Below are positions 27,225 through 35,408 of a stretch of 64,000 nt of DNA, piece after piece. Position numbers and translations under genes: made by a program. The notes beneath the pieces were generated by a model. That model was not told the DNA's origin, made no database searches, and saw only the letters and a program-made list of their open reading frames with translations. The stretch lies in NCBI RefSeq assembly GCF_025905425.1, contig NZ_CP109603.1:4790501-4854500 (forward strand), written 5' to 3'. Origin of the DNA: Pseudomonas putida (lineage in GTDB: Bacteria; Pseudomonadota; Gammaproteobacteria; Pseudomonadales; Pseudomonadaceae). How positions within the stretch are numbered: position 1 is the first letter of the stretch; the number at the start of each line of letters is the position of its first letter.

Positions 27225-28646
27225 TTACCGTTCGTCGGATTTTTTTGGGCGACGGGTTAATAACACCACATTGGCAGGTGAATCGCCGTTGACCAGGCCA
27301 TCTAAGTACCTACCCCACTGCTCCAGAGCCGCGCGCTTCTCAGGCAGGTAGCTATAACGGTCGTAGTGCTTTGCCTGCACTCCACTACGGCCATGTGATA
27401 GCAGCCAAGCCCGCACCTCAGCGCCGACGCCCAGGTGTGCCAGGAGTGATTCAGCCGTCACGCGGACATTCTTCCAGGTGAACGCACGGGACTTACCGGC
27501 TGCCGAAAGTGATCGACCTGCATCGATAAACATGGCCGAGACAGTATTTGGATTAGCAGACTTCCCGAGCGTCAGCGAGAAAGGCCCAGGGCCAATGCGG
27601 TCATCTAGCAGCGGCTTGAGGATCTGGCCGATTCGCTCGGTGATCGGTAGCAAATGCTCCCACGCTTGGAGCTTGCGCCCTTTCCCGTCCATAAGGCACA
27701 GCGTGTCGTCTGTGACGGCCTCCCAAGGCACAGTGCATAGCTGGGTGAGGCGTTGACCACCCAGGTAAATGGCTGCCTTGGCGATCGCCGCGTGCCTGAC
27801 GGGCAGTGTGTCGAGGTGCCTCAGAAGGGCTCCCAACTCATCAGGTGTGAGCGACTCGGTGTCACCGGCCCCAGTGCCTTGAGTGACAGGAATGTCTCTC
27901 ACTGGGTTGGAGCGGATCGAAAAGACCTTGCCCTCATTGGCTATCCGCTCAGGAGCAAGGTGGGCTTTTGCAGCATGGCTAAAGGCGGCTTGCAGGTAGC
28001 GGCGTAGCTTGTCACACGTCGTGCGCATGCCGTTGGCCGATGTCCCCGCAGCCTTATGGCCAATCCCCCGCCCCTTGGGTTTACGACCCAGCACGCCTGC
28101 CAGGATGAGCTGTATATCCTCTGGCTCGATGTCGGCAGCCACACGGTCTACCAGCCCCGGATGGTAGTCCTTCACATGCAGTCGAAACATGTTGTCGATT
28201 TCCTTGGCGCTCACCCTGCCCTCTGACACCATTTTGCTCACGTAACTATCCAGCAGCTCACCAAAGGTACCGCGCCGCGCCAAAGCCTCCGCCTGGCGCT
28301 GTAGCCGAAGCCTTTCCACCTCCATCGCCGCGCTATGCTCTGCCAGCTGTACCAGGTACTTTCCAATACCGCCTGCGGCCCCTACCTCGCCAGCCAGGCG
28401 CATAGCATCAGACCTCAGCCCATCTAGTGTTCGCTCACCTGTTCCTGGTCGGGGCTTGCGGGCTAGCGTGCCAAGCGGCAGACGCTGATCGCTGGTGGGT
28501 GTTCTCTCACGGTAGTAGGCGTTAATGGCTCCTGATGCCTTGCGCTCCAGGAGCAACGTTCCTTTGCCTCGCGAACCGACTGGCTCCGACTTCCTGGTCT
28601 TGACCGCATGAGCTTCCAGGTCGGTCAATCTTGCACGTTTTGCCAT
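27225..28646 (-). CDS. tyrosine-type site-specific integrase
   Basis: A 473-aa P4-type tyrosine recombinase that would integrate and excise the element at the tRNA. C-terminal catalytic features: Arg in GGQRLTQL (~295), the second Arg in WKNVRVT (~395), SHG (~420) and the nucleophile region KHYDRYSYL (~430). At the HxxR box the usual His is Lys (KNVR), a rare but known substitution class. The N-terminal half holds a SAM-like core-binding region after an arm-binding start rich in basic residues. GGGGAAGG precedes the ATG. It is adjacent to attR, as expected. Confidence 0.92.
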   Translation of the reverse strand: MAKRARLTDLEAHAVKTRKSEPVGSRGKGTLLLERKASGAINAYYRERTPTSDQRLPLGTLARKPRPGTGERTLDGLRSDAMRLAGEVGAAGGIGKYLVQLAEHSAAMEVERLRLQRQAEALARRGTFGELLDSYVSKMVSEGRVSAKEIDNMFRLHVKDYHPGLVDRVAADIEPEDIQLILAGVLGRKPKGRGIGHKAAGTSANGMRTTCDKLRRYLQAAFSHAAKAHLAPERIANEGKVFSIRSNPVRDIPVTQGTGAGDTESLTPDELGALLRHLDTLPVRHAAIAKAAIYLGGQRLTQLCTVPWEAVTDDTLCLMDGKGRKLQAWEHLLPITERIGQILKPLLDDRIGPGPFSLTLGKSANPNTVSAMFIDAGRSLSAAGKSRAFTWKNVRVTAESLLAHLGVGAEVRAWLLSHGRSGVQAKHYDRYSYLPEKRAALEQWGRYLDGLVNGDSPANVVLLTRRPKKSDER

Positions 28647-28652
28647 TGCCTT

Positions 28653-28673
28653 CCCCGTTCCTTCCCCGTTTCG
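28653..28673. promoter_or_regulatory. candidate integrase arm-type repeats, right end
   Basis: CCCCGTTC at 28653 and CCCCGTTTCG at 28664, 11 bp apart, mirror the pair at 17401/17412. They overlap the integrase ribosome-binding region, so integrase bound here could also repress its own synthesis. Confidence 0.55.
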
Positions 28674-28798
28674 GACGAAAAGCTAGGGTACTGACTGAAA
28701 CGCCGGAAAACAAAGAAACGTGGAAACTGTCTGTTTTTACTGGATTTTATGGAATAGCAGGAACGGTAAGCGACACCGCGAAACGCCACCTTAGCTCG

Positions 28799-28844
28799 CT
28801 CATAATCCTTTGGTCCACGGTTCGAGTCCGTGTGGGCCCACCAA
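28799..28844. repeat. attR core (46 bp, displaced tRNA 3' end)
   Basis: Second copy of the 46-bp core at 17295-17340. Upstream of it the tRNA 5' half is missing, so this copy is not a functional tRNA. Confidence 0.93.
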
Positions 28845-28851
28845 ATACGAC

Positions 28852-28877
28852 AAAGCCGCGCAATAGCGCGGCTTTTT
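28852..28877 (+). terminator. original chromosomal tRNA terminator, now beyond attR
   Basis: AAAGCCGCGC-AATA-GCGCGGCTTTTTT: perfect 10-bp stem with a T-run, 8 bp after the att core. Before integration it would have followed the tRNA directly. Confidence 0.85.
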
Positions 28878-28910
28878 TGTGCCTGTTGCCCAGCGCAAAA
28901 ATACAGCTCC

Positions 28911-29495
28911 CTAGCTCGCCCGAGGCTGCATCTCAACCTGCCGCGTGTTGTAAAACGTGGTCCCCGCCGGAATATCCCGCATCACCAGCGACATCGCACC
29001 AATCACCACGTCATCGCCAATGCTGATCCGGTCCGCCACGATGCAACTGTTGGCGCCCACGCTGACGTTATCGCCAATGCGCAACGCATACGCCTCCAAC
29101 CCAAGGGTCTTGATGCCGATCGAGCAATTCTGCCGGATGAAAAAGTTACGCCCGATGCTCACGTGACGGGTAATCACCACGCCAGGAAGGTGGGCAATGC
29201 GCAGCCCTGGGGCGATTTGAGCGCCGATGTCGATGTCCACGGCGTACTTCAGATTGAGCCGTTGCTGCATGCGCTTGGCGTGGCGCTGGGCCAGGCCGCC
29301 TCGTGCGTCGAGGTACTGGGCCAGGCGAAAGGCAAAGAGAAAGCGCAGCTTGTTGTCCTTGCGGGCGCGGCGCAGCACGTTGAACAGCAGGCTGATGCGG
29401 CGTCCGGGCTTTTTCTTGTTGGAGACTTCCAGTCGCCAGCATTCGAGCAGGTTTGCGAGGTTCACGGCGCGAGTCCAGTACGGTCGGTTTGTCAT
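28911..29495 (-). CDS. hexapeptide-repeat acyltransferase (serine acetyltransferase-like)
   Basis: A 194-aa left-handed beta-helix acyltransferase. The C-terminal half has hexapeptide repeats (IGAQIAPGLRI, ITRHVSIGRNFFI, IGDNVSVGANSCI, IGDDVVIGAMSLV) with a conserved H in AHLPGVVITRH, as in CysE/WbbJ-type acetyltransferases. The N-terminal ~90 residues are basic and helical. Start ATG at 29495; the ribosome site is weak and an internal GTG is possible. The acceptor is unknown; sugar or serine are options. It is divergent from the Lrp regulator with about 85 bp between. Confidence 0.8.
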   Translation of the reverse strand: MTNRPYWTRAVNLANLLECWRLEVSNKKKPGRRISLLFNVLRRARKDNKLRFLFAFRLAQYLDARGGLAQRHAKRMQQRLNLKYAVDIDIGAQIAPGLRIAHLPGVVITRHVSIGRNFFIRQNCSIGIKTLGLEAYALRIGDNVSVGANSCIVADRISIGDDVVIGAMSLVMRDIPAGTTFYNTRQVEMQPRAS

Positions 29496-29579
29496 GATGC
29501 CGAAAGAAAGCCCGCGACGCAGCCTTGCCCTGGCTGCCATTGGCTGGCTAGGCTAGCGGGCCCACTGTAGAGACTTGCC

Positions 29580-30041
29580 ATGTCGGATGCCCGCCCCATC
29601 ACGCTGGATGAAATCGATCGCCAGCTGATCGCCCTGCTGCAAATCAATGCCCGCGAGAGCGTTGCCACCCTCGCCCGCCTGCTGGGTATCGCACGTACCA
29701 CGGTCAACTCGCGGCTGGAGCGGCTGGAGAAGAACAAGGTGATCTCAGGCTACGGCGTACGCCTGGGCCAACACGTGATGGGCGGTGGCTTGCAGGCGTA
29801 TGTCGGGATCAAGGTGCAGCCCCGTTCCGGTAAGGAGGTGGTGCGGCGTCTGAGTGCCATGGGGCAGGTGCAGCAACTGTGCGCGGTGAGTGGTGAGTTC
29901 GATTATGTGGCTTGGCTGCGCACCGACTCGCCGGAGCAGCTGGACCAGTTGCTCGACCAGATCGGCAGTGTCGACGGGGTCGAGAAGACCACCACGTCGA
30001 TCATTCTGAGCAGCAAGGTGGACCGCGGGCAGCCGCTCTGA
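29580..30041 (+). CDS. Lrp/AsnC family transcriptional regulator
   Basis: A 153-aa Lrp/AsnC protein: N-terminal helix-turn-helix (IDRQLIALLQINARESVATL then TTVNSRLERLEKNKVI) and C-terminal RAM/AsnC ligand-binding domain (VVRRLSAMGQVQQLCAVSGE). It lies 213 bp upstream of and co-directional with davBA, so a role in amino-acid-responsive control of lysine catabolism is likely but inferred. The gap holds AT-rich DNA suited to the davB promoter. Confidence 0.92.
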   Translation: MSDARPITLDEIDRQLIALLQINARESVATLARLLGIARTTVNSRLERLEKNKVISGYGVRLGQHVMGGGLQAYVGIKVQPRSGKEVVRRLSAMGQVQQLCAVSGEFDYVAWLRTDSPEQLDQLLDQIGSVDGVEKTTTSIILSSKVDRGQPL

Positions 30042-30254
30042 CGTGAGGGGCACGAGGTGCCTGGCTTGCATTTTGTGGCCCGTCCCGCCGGTTTCGTCAA
30101 AAACAACCAATAGCTGATCATTTCGACTAAAAAACATACATTAAGACAACACTCTGCACCTTAATTACGAATACTTCACTCCCTAAAATGACCCCCAGCC
30201 ATCTCCTATACTCAGGCTCCGCTCTCCGCGCAGCCCCTCTGGCAAGGTCACTTC

Positions 30255-31937
30255 ATGAATAACAAGAACCGCCACCCCGCCGACGGCAAAAAGCCCATCA
30301 CCATCTTCGGCCCGGACTTCCCCTTCGCCTTCGACGACTGGCTGGAACACCCCGCTGGCCTGGGTAGCATCCCCGCCGAGCGCCATGGCGAGGAAGTGGC
30401 GATCGTCGGTGCCGGTATCGCCGGACTGGTGGCGGCTTACGAGCTGATGAAGCTGGGCCTCAAGCCCGTGGTCTACGAAGCGTCGAAGCTGGGCGGCCGG
30501 CTGCGCTCGCAAGCCTTCAACGGCACCGACGGGATCATCGCCGAGCTGGGTGGCATGCGCTTTCCGGTCTCTTCAACGGCCTTCTACCACTATGTGGATA
30601 AGTTGGGCCTGGAAACCAAGCCCTTTCCCAACCCGTTGACCCCAGCCTCCGGCAGCACGGTGATCGACCTGGAAGGCCAGACCTACTACGCCGAAAAGGC
30701 CGCCGACCTGCCCGACCTGTTCCACGAAGTGGCCGACGCCTGGGCCGACGCCCTGGAAAGCGGCGCGCAATTTGCCGATATCCAGCAGGCGATTCGCGAC
30801 CGTGACGTGCCGCGCCTCAAGGCGCTGTGGAACGAACTGGTGCCGTTGTGGGACGACCGCACGTTCTACGATTTCGTCGCCACCTCGCGCTCGTTCGCCA
30901 AGTTGAGCTTCCAGCACCGGGAGGTGTTCGGCCAGGTCGGCTTCGGCACCGGCGGCTGGGACTCGGACTTCCCCAACTCGATGCTGGAAATCTTCCGCGT
31001 GGTAATGACCAACTGCGACGATCACCAGCACTTGGTCGTAGGCGGCGTCGAGCAGGTGCCACAAGGCATCTGGCGTCATGTACCGGAACGCTGCGCCCAT
31101 TGGCCGCAAGGCACCAGCCTCAGCTCGCTGCACGGGGGCGCGCCGCGCACCGGGGTCAAGCGCATCGCCCGCGCCGCCGATGGCCGCATCGCGGTTACCG
31201 ACAATTGGGGCGACACCCGCCAATACGCCGCCGTGCTTGCAACGTGCCAGACCTGGCTGCTGACCACGCAGATCGACTGCGAAGAGTCGCTGTTCTCGCA
31301 GAAGATGTGGATGGCCCTGGACCGGACCCGCTACATGCAATCGTCGAAAACCTTCGTCATGGTCGACCGCCCATTCTGGAAGGACAAGGACCCGCAAACC
31401 GGCCGCGACCTGATGAGCATGACCCTCACCGATCGCCTGACCCGGGGAACCTACCTGTTCGACAACGGTGACGACAAACCAGGGGTGATCTGCCTGTCCT
31501 ACGCGTGGATGAGCGATGCGTTGAAGATGCTCCCGCACCCCGTCGAAAAGCGCGTGCAACTGGCCCTCGACGCACTGAAGAAAATCTACCCGAAGACCGA
31601 TATCGCCGGGCACATCATCGGCGACCCGATCACCATTTCCTGGGAGGCCGACCCGCACTTCCTCGGCGCCTTCAAGGGCGCGCTGCCGGGCCATTACCGC
31701 TACAACCAGCGCATGTACGCGCACTTCATGCAACAGGACATGCCCGCCGAACAGCGCGGCATGTTCATCGCCGGTGACGATGTGTCGTGGACGCCGGCCT
31801 GGGTGGAAGGCGCGGTGCAGACCTCGCTCAATGCCGTGTGGGGTATCATGAATCACTTCGGTGGCCAGACCCACCCGGAAAACCCAGGCCCAGGCGATGT
31901 GTTCGACGAAATCGGCCCGATCGCGCTGGCCGACTGA
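30255..31937 (+). CDS. davB: L-lysine 2-monooxygenase
   Basis: A 560-aa FAD-dependent amine oxidase: dinucleotide motif VAIVGAGIAGLVAAYEL (~48-64), GGRLRS (~81) and a C-terminal FAD-contact block GDDVSWTPAWVEGAVQTSLN (~514-533). The sequence and the davA gene next to it identify lysine 2-monooxygenase, which turns L-lysine into 5-aminovaleramide. The family is close to tryptophan 2-monooxygenase, the main alternative. Fourteen bp separate it from davA, whose AAGGAGG lies in the gap, so the two form an operon for entry into the 5-aminovalerate pathway. Confidence 0.92.
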   Translation: MNNKNRHPADGKKPITIFGPDFPFAFDDWLEHPAGLGSIPAERHGEEVAIVGAGIAGLVAAYELMKLGLKPVVYEASKLGGRLRSQAFNGTDGIIAELGGMRFPVSSTAFYHYVDKLGLETKPFPNPLTPASGSTVIDLEGQTYYAEKAADLPDLFHEVADAWADALESGAQFADIQQAIRDRDVPRLKALWNELVPLWDDRTFYDFVATSRSFAKLSFQHREVFGQVGFGTGGWDSDFPNSMLEIFRVVMTNCDDHQHLVVGGVEQVPQGIWRHVPERCAHWPQGTSLSSLHGGAPRTGVKRIARAADGRIAVTDNWGDTRQYAAVLATCQTWLLTTQIDCEESLFSQKMWMALDRTRYMQSSKTFVMVDRPFWKDKDPQTGRDLMSMTLTDRLTRGTYLFDNGDDKPGVICLSYAWMSDALKMLPHPVEKRVQLALDALKKIYPKTDIAGHIIGDPITISWEADPHFLGAFKGALPGHYRYNQRMYAHFMQQDMPAEQRGMFIAGDDVSWTPAWVEGAVQTSLNAVWGIMNHFGGQTHPENPGPGDVFDEIGPIALAD

Positions 31938-31951
31938 GACAAGGAGGCGCC

Positions 31952-32749
31952 ATGCGCATCGCTCTGTTCCAGGGCGCGCCCAACCCACTGGACGTGCCCG
32001 GCAATCTGCAACGGCTGCAGCACCAGGCCCAACTGGCGGCTGAGCGCGGCGCTCGACTGCTGGTGTGCCCGGAGATGTTCCTGACCGGCTACAACATTGG
32101 CCTGGCCCAGGTCGAGCGCCTGGCCGAGCCCAGCGATGGCCCTGCGGCCATGGACGTGGTGGAGATCGCCCAAGCCCATCGCATCGCCATCGCCTATGGC
32201 TACCCGGAGCGGGGCGATGACGGCGCGTTCTACAACAGCGTGCAACTGATCGACGCCCACGGTCGCAGCCTGTGCAACTACCGCAAGACGCACTTGTTCG
32301 GTGAGCTGGACCGCTCGATGTTCAGCGCAGGCCCCGATCATTTCCCGGTTGTGGAACTGGAGGGCTGGAAGGTCGGCATGCTGATCTGCTACGACATCGA
32401 GTTCCCAGAGAACGCCCGGCGCCTGGCGCTGGATGGCGCTGAACTGATCCTGGTACCGACGGCGAACATGACGCCTTACGATTTCATCTGCCAGGTGACG
32501 GTGCGAGCACGGGCGCAGGAGAACCAGTGCTACCTGGTGTACGCCAACTATTGCGGGGCCGAGGAAGACATCCAGTACTGTGGGCAAAGCAGCATCATCG
32601 GCCCGGATGGCAGCCTGCTGGCCATGGCCAGGCGGGATGAGTGCCAATTGCTGGCAGAGCTTGAGCGTGAGCAGGTGGTACAAGGTCGCAAGGCGTTTTC
32701 CTACCTCACCGATTTGCGCCAGGAGTTGCATGTGCGCAAGGGTTTGTAG
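31952..32749 (+). CDS. davA: 5-aminovaleramide amidase (delta-aminovaleramidase)
   Basis: A 265-aa nitrilase-superfamily amidase. The Glu-Lys-Cys catalytic set is visible: CPEMFLTGYNIG (Glu, ~40), YRKTHLFGELDR (Lys, ~110) and GMLICYDIEFPENARRL (Cys, ~146). It hydrolyses 5-aminovaleramide made by DavB to 5-aminovalerate. Start ATG at 31952 follows a strong AAGGAGG. The next gene, pqqF, begins 59 bp later. Confidence 0.93.
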   Translation: MRIALFQGAPNPLDVPGNLQRLQHQAQLAAERGARLLVCPEMFLTGYNIGLAQVERLAEPSDGPAAMDVVEIAQAHRIAIAYGYPERGDDGAFYNSVQLIDAHGRSLCNYRKTHLFGELDRSMFSAGPDHFPVVELEGWKVGMLICYDIEFPENARRLALDGAELILVPTANMTPYDFICQVTVRARAQENQCYLVYANYCGAEEDIQYCGQSSIIGPDGSLLAMARRDECQLLAELEREQVVQGRKAFSYLTDLRQELHVRKGL

Positions 32750-32808
32750 GAGCGGCAAGGGTTATGGCAGTGCAAATGCGCTAGCATGAACGCCTACCCG
32801 GAGCTCCC

Positions 32809-35088
32809 ATGCCTGACGCCACGCACCACGTAGCCCTCGCCAACGGCCTGCAGCTGACCCTGCGCCATGCCCCACGCCTCAAGCGTGCGGCGGCCGCGTT
32901 GCGGGTGCATGCAGGCAGCCATGATGCCCCGGCAAAATGGCCGGGGATGGCGCATTTTCTCGAACACCTGTTCTTCCTGGGCACAACGCGCTTCCCACTG
33001 GAAGACGGCCTGATGCGTTATGTGCAGTCCCTTGGCGGCCAGGTCAACGCCAGCACCCGTGAGCGCACCACCGACTTTTTCTTTGAAGTCCCCCCAGCGG
33101 CCTTGGCCGGAGGGCTGGAGCGCCTGTGCCAGATGCTGGCCGAACCCGACCTTGGCATCGAGCGCCAGCGCCGGGAGCGTGAGGTGATTCATGCCGAATT
33201 CATCGCATGGTCGCGTAACGCGCAGGCACAACAGCAATTCGCCTTGCTGCAATCGGCTTCGCCTCAGCATCCGCTGAGCGGCTTTCATGCGGGCAATCGG
33301 TTTACCCTTGCCCTGCAGGACCCGGCGTTCCAACAGGCGCTCGGGCTGTTTCACCAACGCTTCTACCAAGGCGGGCAGATCACCCTGAGCCTGTGCGGCC
33401 CACAACCTTTGGAAGCGCTGGAGCGCCTGGGCCGACAGTTCGGCAGCCTGTTCCCGACTGGTGGCCGTGTCGCGCAGGCATTGCCGCCGCCACTGCTGGC
33501 CGCCAAACAGCCGCTCACGTTCGCCCACGAACGCCTACCAGAGGGGGCCGAGCAGGCACTGGGATGGCTGATTGATCTGCTCGATGACAGCCGCCCGGGC
33601 GGATGGCTGGGCGCACTGCGCCAACGCGGTTGGCTGCAGAGGCGCAAAGCCGAACCGCTGTATGCGTTCGCCGGGCAGATGCTCTGGCACATCGACCTGC
33701 AGCTCGGTACCGATGCATGTAAAGACGAGGCTGTCGCATTGCTGCACGGCTGGTTCGGTTTTATCCGTCAGACCGACCTTGCGCAACTCAATGCCCAATT
33801 CGGGCAACTGCAGCGCAGCCGCGAGTGGGCTGCAAGCCCTCTGGAGCTGGCACGGCGGGACAGCTCAGGCCAGCCTTTCGCAGCACTCGACGAGCAAGGC
33901 CTGAACGCACTGAAAGCGCTGCTCGCCAGCCTTCCCGGCGGTGAACAGGGCCACTGGCAGATACCCGTCGCAGACCCTCTGCTGACAGCCGAATCAAGCT
34001 CCACGCAGGCGCCGCTCCCCGAAGCGCTGGCCCTCAGCGACTTGCTCCCCGCAGCACGCCAGTACGCCGCCCTCTCTCTACGCTGGCACCTGCCCTCGCG
34101 TCTGCGTCGTGGGTTTTTCCCGATCCTTTGCCGGGCGCTGCGCCCCTTGCAAGAACGTGCCGAACGCGCCGCATTGCACTTACAGTTCAGCGAAGCTGGC
34201 GAGTACTGGCAGCTACGTTGTGCTGGCCAACCGTCAGCGGTCATCCACGCCGTCGATGAAGCCCTGGCGATACTCAACGCGCCCTCACCCGACAGTTGGC
34301 AAGCCCAGCCGAGCCCAGAGCCCGCGCTGATCCCGATCAGAGCCCTGCTCAAACAACTGCCTGATGCCATTCTTGCCAGCAACCCCGAACCGCTACCGCC
34401 TTGCACACTTGACCAGCAACGGCTTGATCAGGTGTTGCAGAATGCCCGCTGGCAAGGCCTGGCACTGGGCTTTGAAAACACCGCCCCCCTTGGCAGCGTG
34501 CTGAGCAACTGCCCAGGGCACGCCGCCGCCGCGACTGCGCTGCCCCTGTGGAAGGGCCGTCGATGGGTTGACGCAGGCGTCGCCGGCAGCGAAAACGCCC
34601 TGTTGCTGTTCTGCCCTGTTCCGGCCAACCAGCACGCCAGCGGCCGCCTGCTCGCCCACCTGTTGCAGGGGCCGGTGTATCAACGCCTGCGGGTAGAACT
34701 GCAACTGGGTTACGCCGTTTTCAGCGCCTTCCGTCAGATTGAAGGCTGTGGTGGCCTGCTGTTTGGCGTGCAATCGCCCCATGCCAGCCACGCCGATATT
34801 CTCGCTCACCTGCAGCCTTTGCTAAGCCAAGGCGTGGTACTGGACAGCACGGCCCAGCACGCCTTGGCCGAACAGTTCGTCGAGCCTGCCATGGCCAATG
34901 CCGAAGTGGCCGAATGGGCGTGGCAGACATACCTGGCGACACAACCCGACAGGCTGACTGACCTGCACAGGTCTATCCTGATGACTCGGCAAGCGGATCT
35001 GGACGCGCTGCTCGGCAGCCTTCTAGGCCCTGATGCCCCCTGGCTCTGCCTGGCCAATGCCGCAGCGCCAGACCCATCATGGCAGTGA
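32809..35088 (+). CDS. pqqF: PQQ biosynthesis M16 zinc protease PqqF
   Basis: A 759-aa M16-family metalloprotease; the inverted zinc motif HFLEH is in MAHFLEHLFFLGT near residue 48, with a downstream Glu in REREVIHAEFIAW near 126. In PQQ synthesis PqqF acts in excising the cross-linked Glu-Tyr from PqqA. Length matches Pseudomonas PqqF. GGAG lies 6 bases before the ATG. It lies upstream of pqqA-E in the same direction, the usual order in this genus, separated from pqqA by a promoter-like gap. Confidence 0.93.
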   Translation: MPDATHHVALANGLQLTLRHAPRLKRAAAALRVHAGSHDAPAKWPGMAHFLEHLFFLGTTRFPLEDGLMRYVQSLGGQVNASTRERTTDFFFEVPPAALAGGLERLCQMLAEPDLGIERQRREREVIHAEFIAWSRNAQAQQQFALLQSASPQHPLSGFHAGNRFTLALQDPAFQQALGLFHQRFYQGGQITLSLCGPQPLEALERLGRQFGSLFPTGGRVAQALPPPLLAAKQPLTFAHERLPEGAEQALGWLIDLLDDSRPGGWLGALRQRGWLQRRKAEPLYAFAGQMLWHIDLQLGTDACKDEAVALLHGWFGFIRQTDLAQLNAQFGQLQRSREWAASPLELARRDSSGQPFAALDEQGLNALKALLASLPGGEQGHWQIPVADPLLTAESSSTQAPLPEALALSDLLPAARQYAALSLRWHLPSRLRRGFFPILCRALRPLQERAERAALHLQFSEAGEYWQLRCAGQPSAVIHAVDEALAILNAPSPDSWQAQPSPEPALIPIRALLKQLPDAILASNPEPLPPCTLDQQRLDQVLQNARWQGLALGFENTAPLGSVLSNCPGHAAAATALPLWKGRRWVDAGVAGSENALLLFCPVPANQHASGRLLAHLLQGPVYQRLRVELQLGYAVFSAFRQIEGCGGLLFGVQSPHASHADILAHLQPLLSQGVVLDSTAQHALAEQFVEPAMANAEVAEWAWQTYLATQPDRLTDLHRSILMTRQADLDALLGSLLGPDAPWLCLANAAAPDPSWQ

Positions 35089-35148
35089 GCAAAACGAGGA
35101 TTGTTACGTGAACTGCAAGGGCACTTTTCGAATAATTAACCTTTCGGT

Positions 35149-35168
35149 ACAAGTTTTTCTTGTAAGAT
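35149..35168 (+). promoter_or_regulatory. inverted repeat and -10 box upstream of pqqA
   Basis: ACAAG-N5-CTTGT (35149-35163) is an exact inverted repeat abutting TAAGAT (35163-35168), a -10-like hexamer about 90 bp before pqqA. The -35 match is weak, suggesting an activated or repressed promoter. Regulator unknown. Confidence 0.4.
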
Positions 35169-35258
35169 AGCGCAATCTCAGTCAAGGGAACCTCCGCCGC
35201 ACGGCGGTACCCAATCAAGTAACTGACCAACCCAACCCTGTTCGGAAGGAGTCATCCC

Positions 35259-35330
35259 ATGTGGACCAAACCTGCATACACTGATCTGCGTATCGGCTTC
35301 GAAGTCACCATGTACTTCGCCAACCGCTAA
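35259..35330 (+). CDS. pqqA: PQQ precursor peptide PqqA
   Basis: A 23-residue peptide, the ribosomal substrate of PQQ. Glu15 and Tyr19 in the FEVTMYF core are the residues cross-linked by PqqE to become PQQ. GGAAGGA lies 9 bases before the ATG. Too short for most ORF callers. A terminator-like hairpin follows at 35349, which would make pqqA the most abundant transcript of the cluster. Confidence 0.97.
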
Positions 35331-35348
35331 GCCCTGCTTACGGTTCGA

Positions 35349-35380
35349 CGCCTCGGCCCGCCGGGGCGTTTGTGTTTTTC
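35349..35380 (+). terminator. hairpin attenuator between pqqA and pqqB
   Basis: CGCCTCGG-CCCG-CCGGGGCG forms an 8-bp stem (one T-G pair) followed by TTTGTGTTTTT, 18 bp after pqqA. It looks like an intrinsic terminator with read-through to pqqB-E, matching the need for more PqqA substrate than enzyme. Confidence 0.75.
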
Positions 35381-35408
35381 GAATACGGTTTTCCGGTAGA
35401 GAGTGGCC

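Larger units (their letters stand above)
17295..28844. mobile_element. P4-like phage satellite integrated in a tRNA gene
   Basis: An 11.5-kb element bounded by a 46-bp perfect direct repeat of the tRNA 3' part (17295-17340 and 28799-28844). Gene content from attR leftwards: integrase, AlpA, leader with P4-like immunity-RNA repeats, octapeptide-repeat protein, small HTH protein, TOPRIM primase, DUF927 helicase, iteron-rich region, DUF4224 and Ogr/Delta proteins (plus strand), shortened GpO-like protein, Psu-like protein, then two cargo genes before attL. No terminase, portal, major capsid or tail gene is present, so a helper phage would be needed. Coding density and base composition vary, with the cargo region visibly AT-rich. 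Established family knowledge: integrase, AlpA, primase/helicase, Delta and Psu together define P4-type satellites. Confidence 0.85.

Noticed and set aside
27213..27247. Plus-strand hairpin with T-run overlapping the integrase 3' end
   Set aside because: ACGAAC/GTTCGT is only 6 bp and the T-run is part of the integrase C-terminal codons; too weak to list as a terminator.
28799..28844. Second tRNA gene at the right end
   Set aside because: Only the 3' part is present; the 5' acceptor strand, D arm and half of the anticodon stem are missing.
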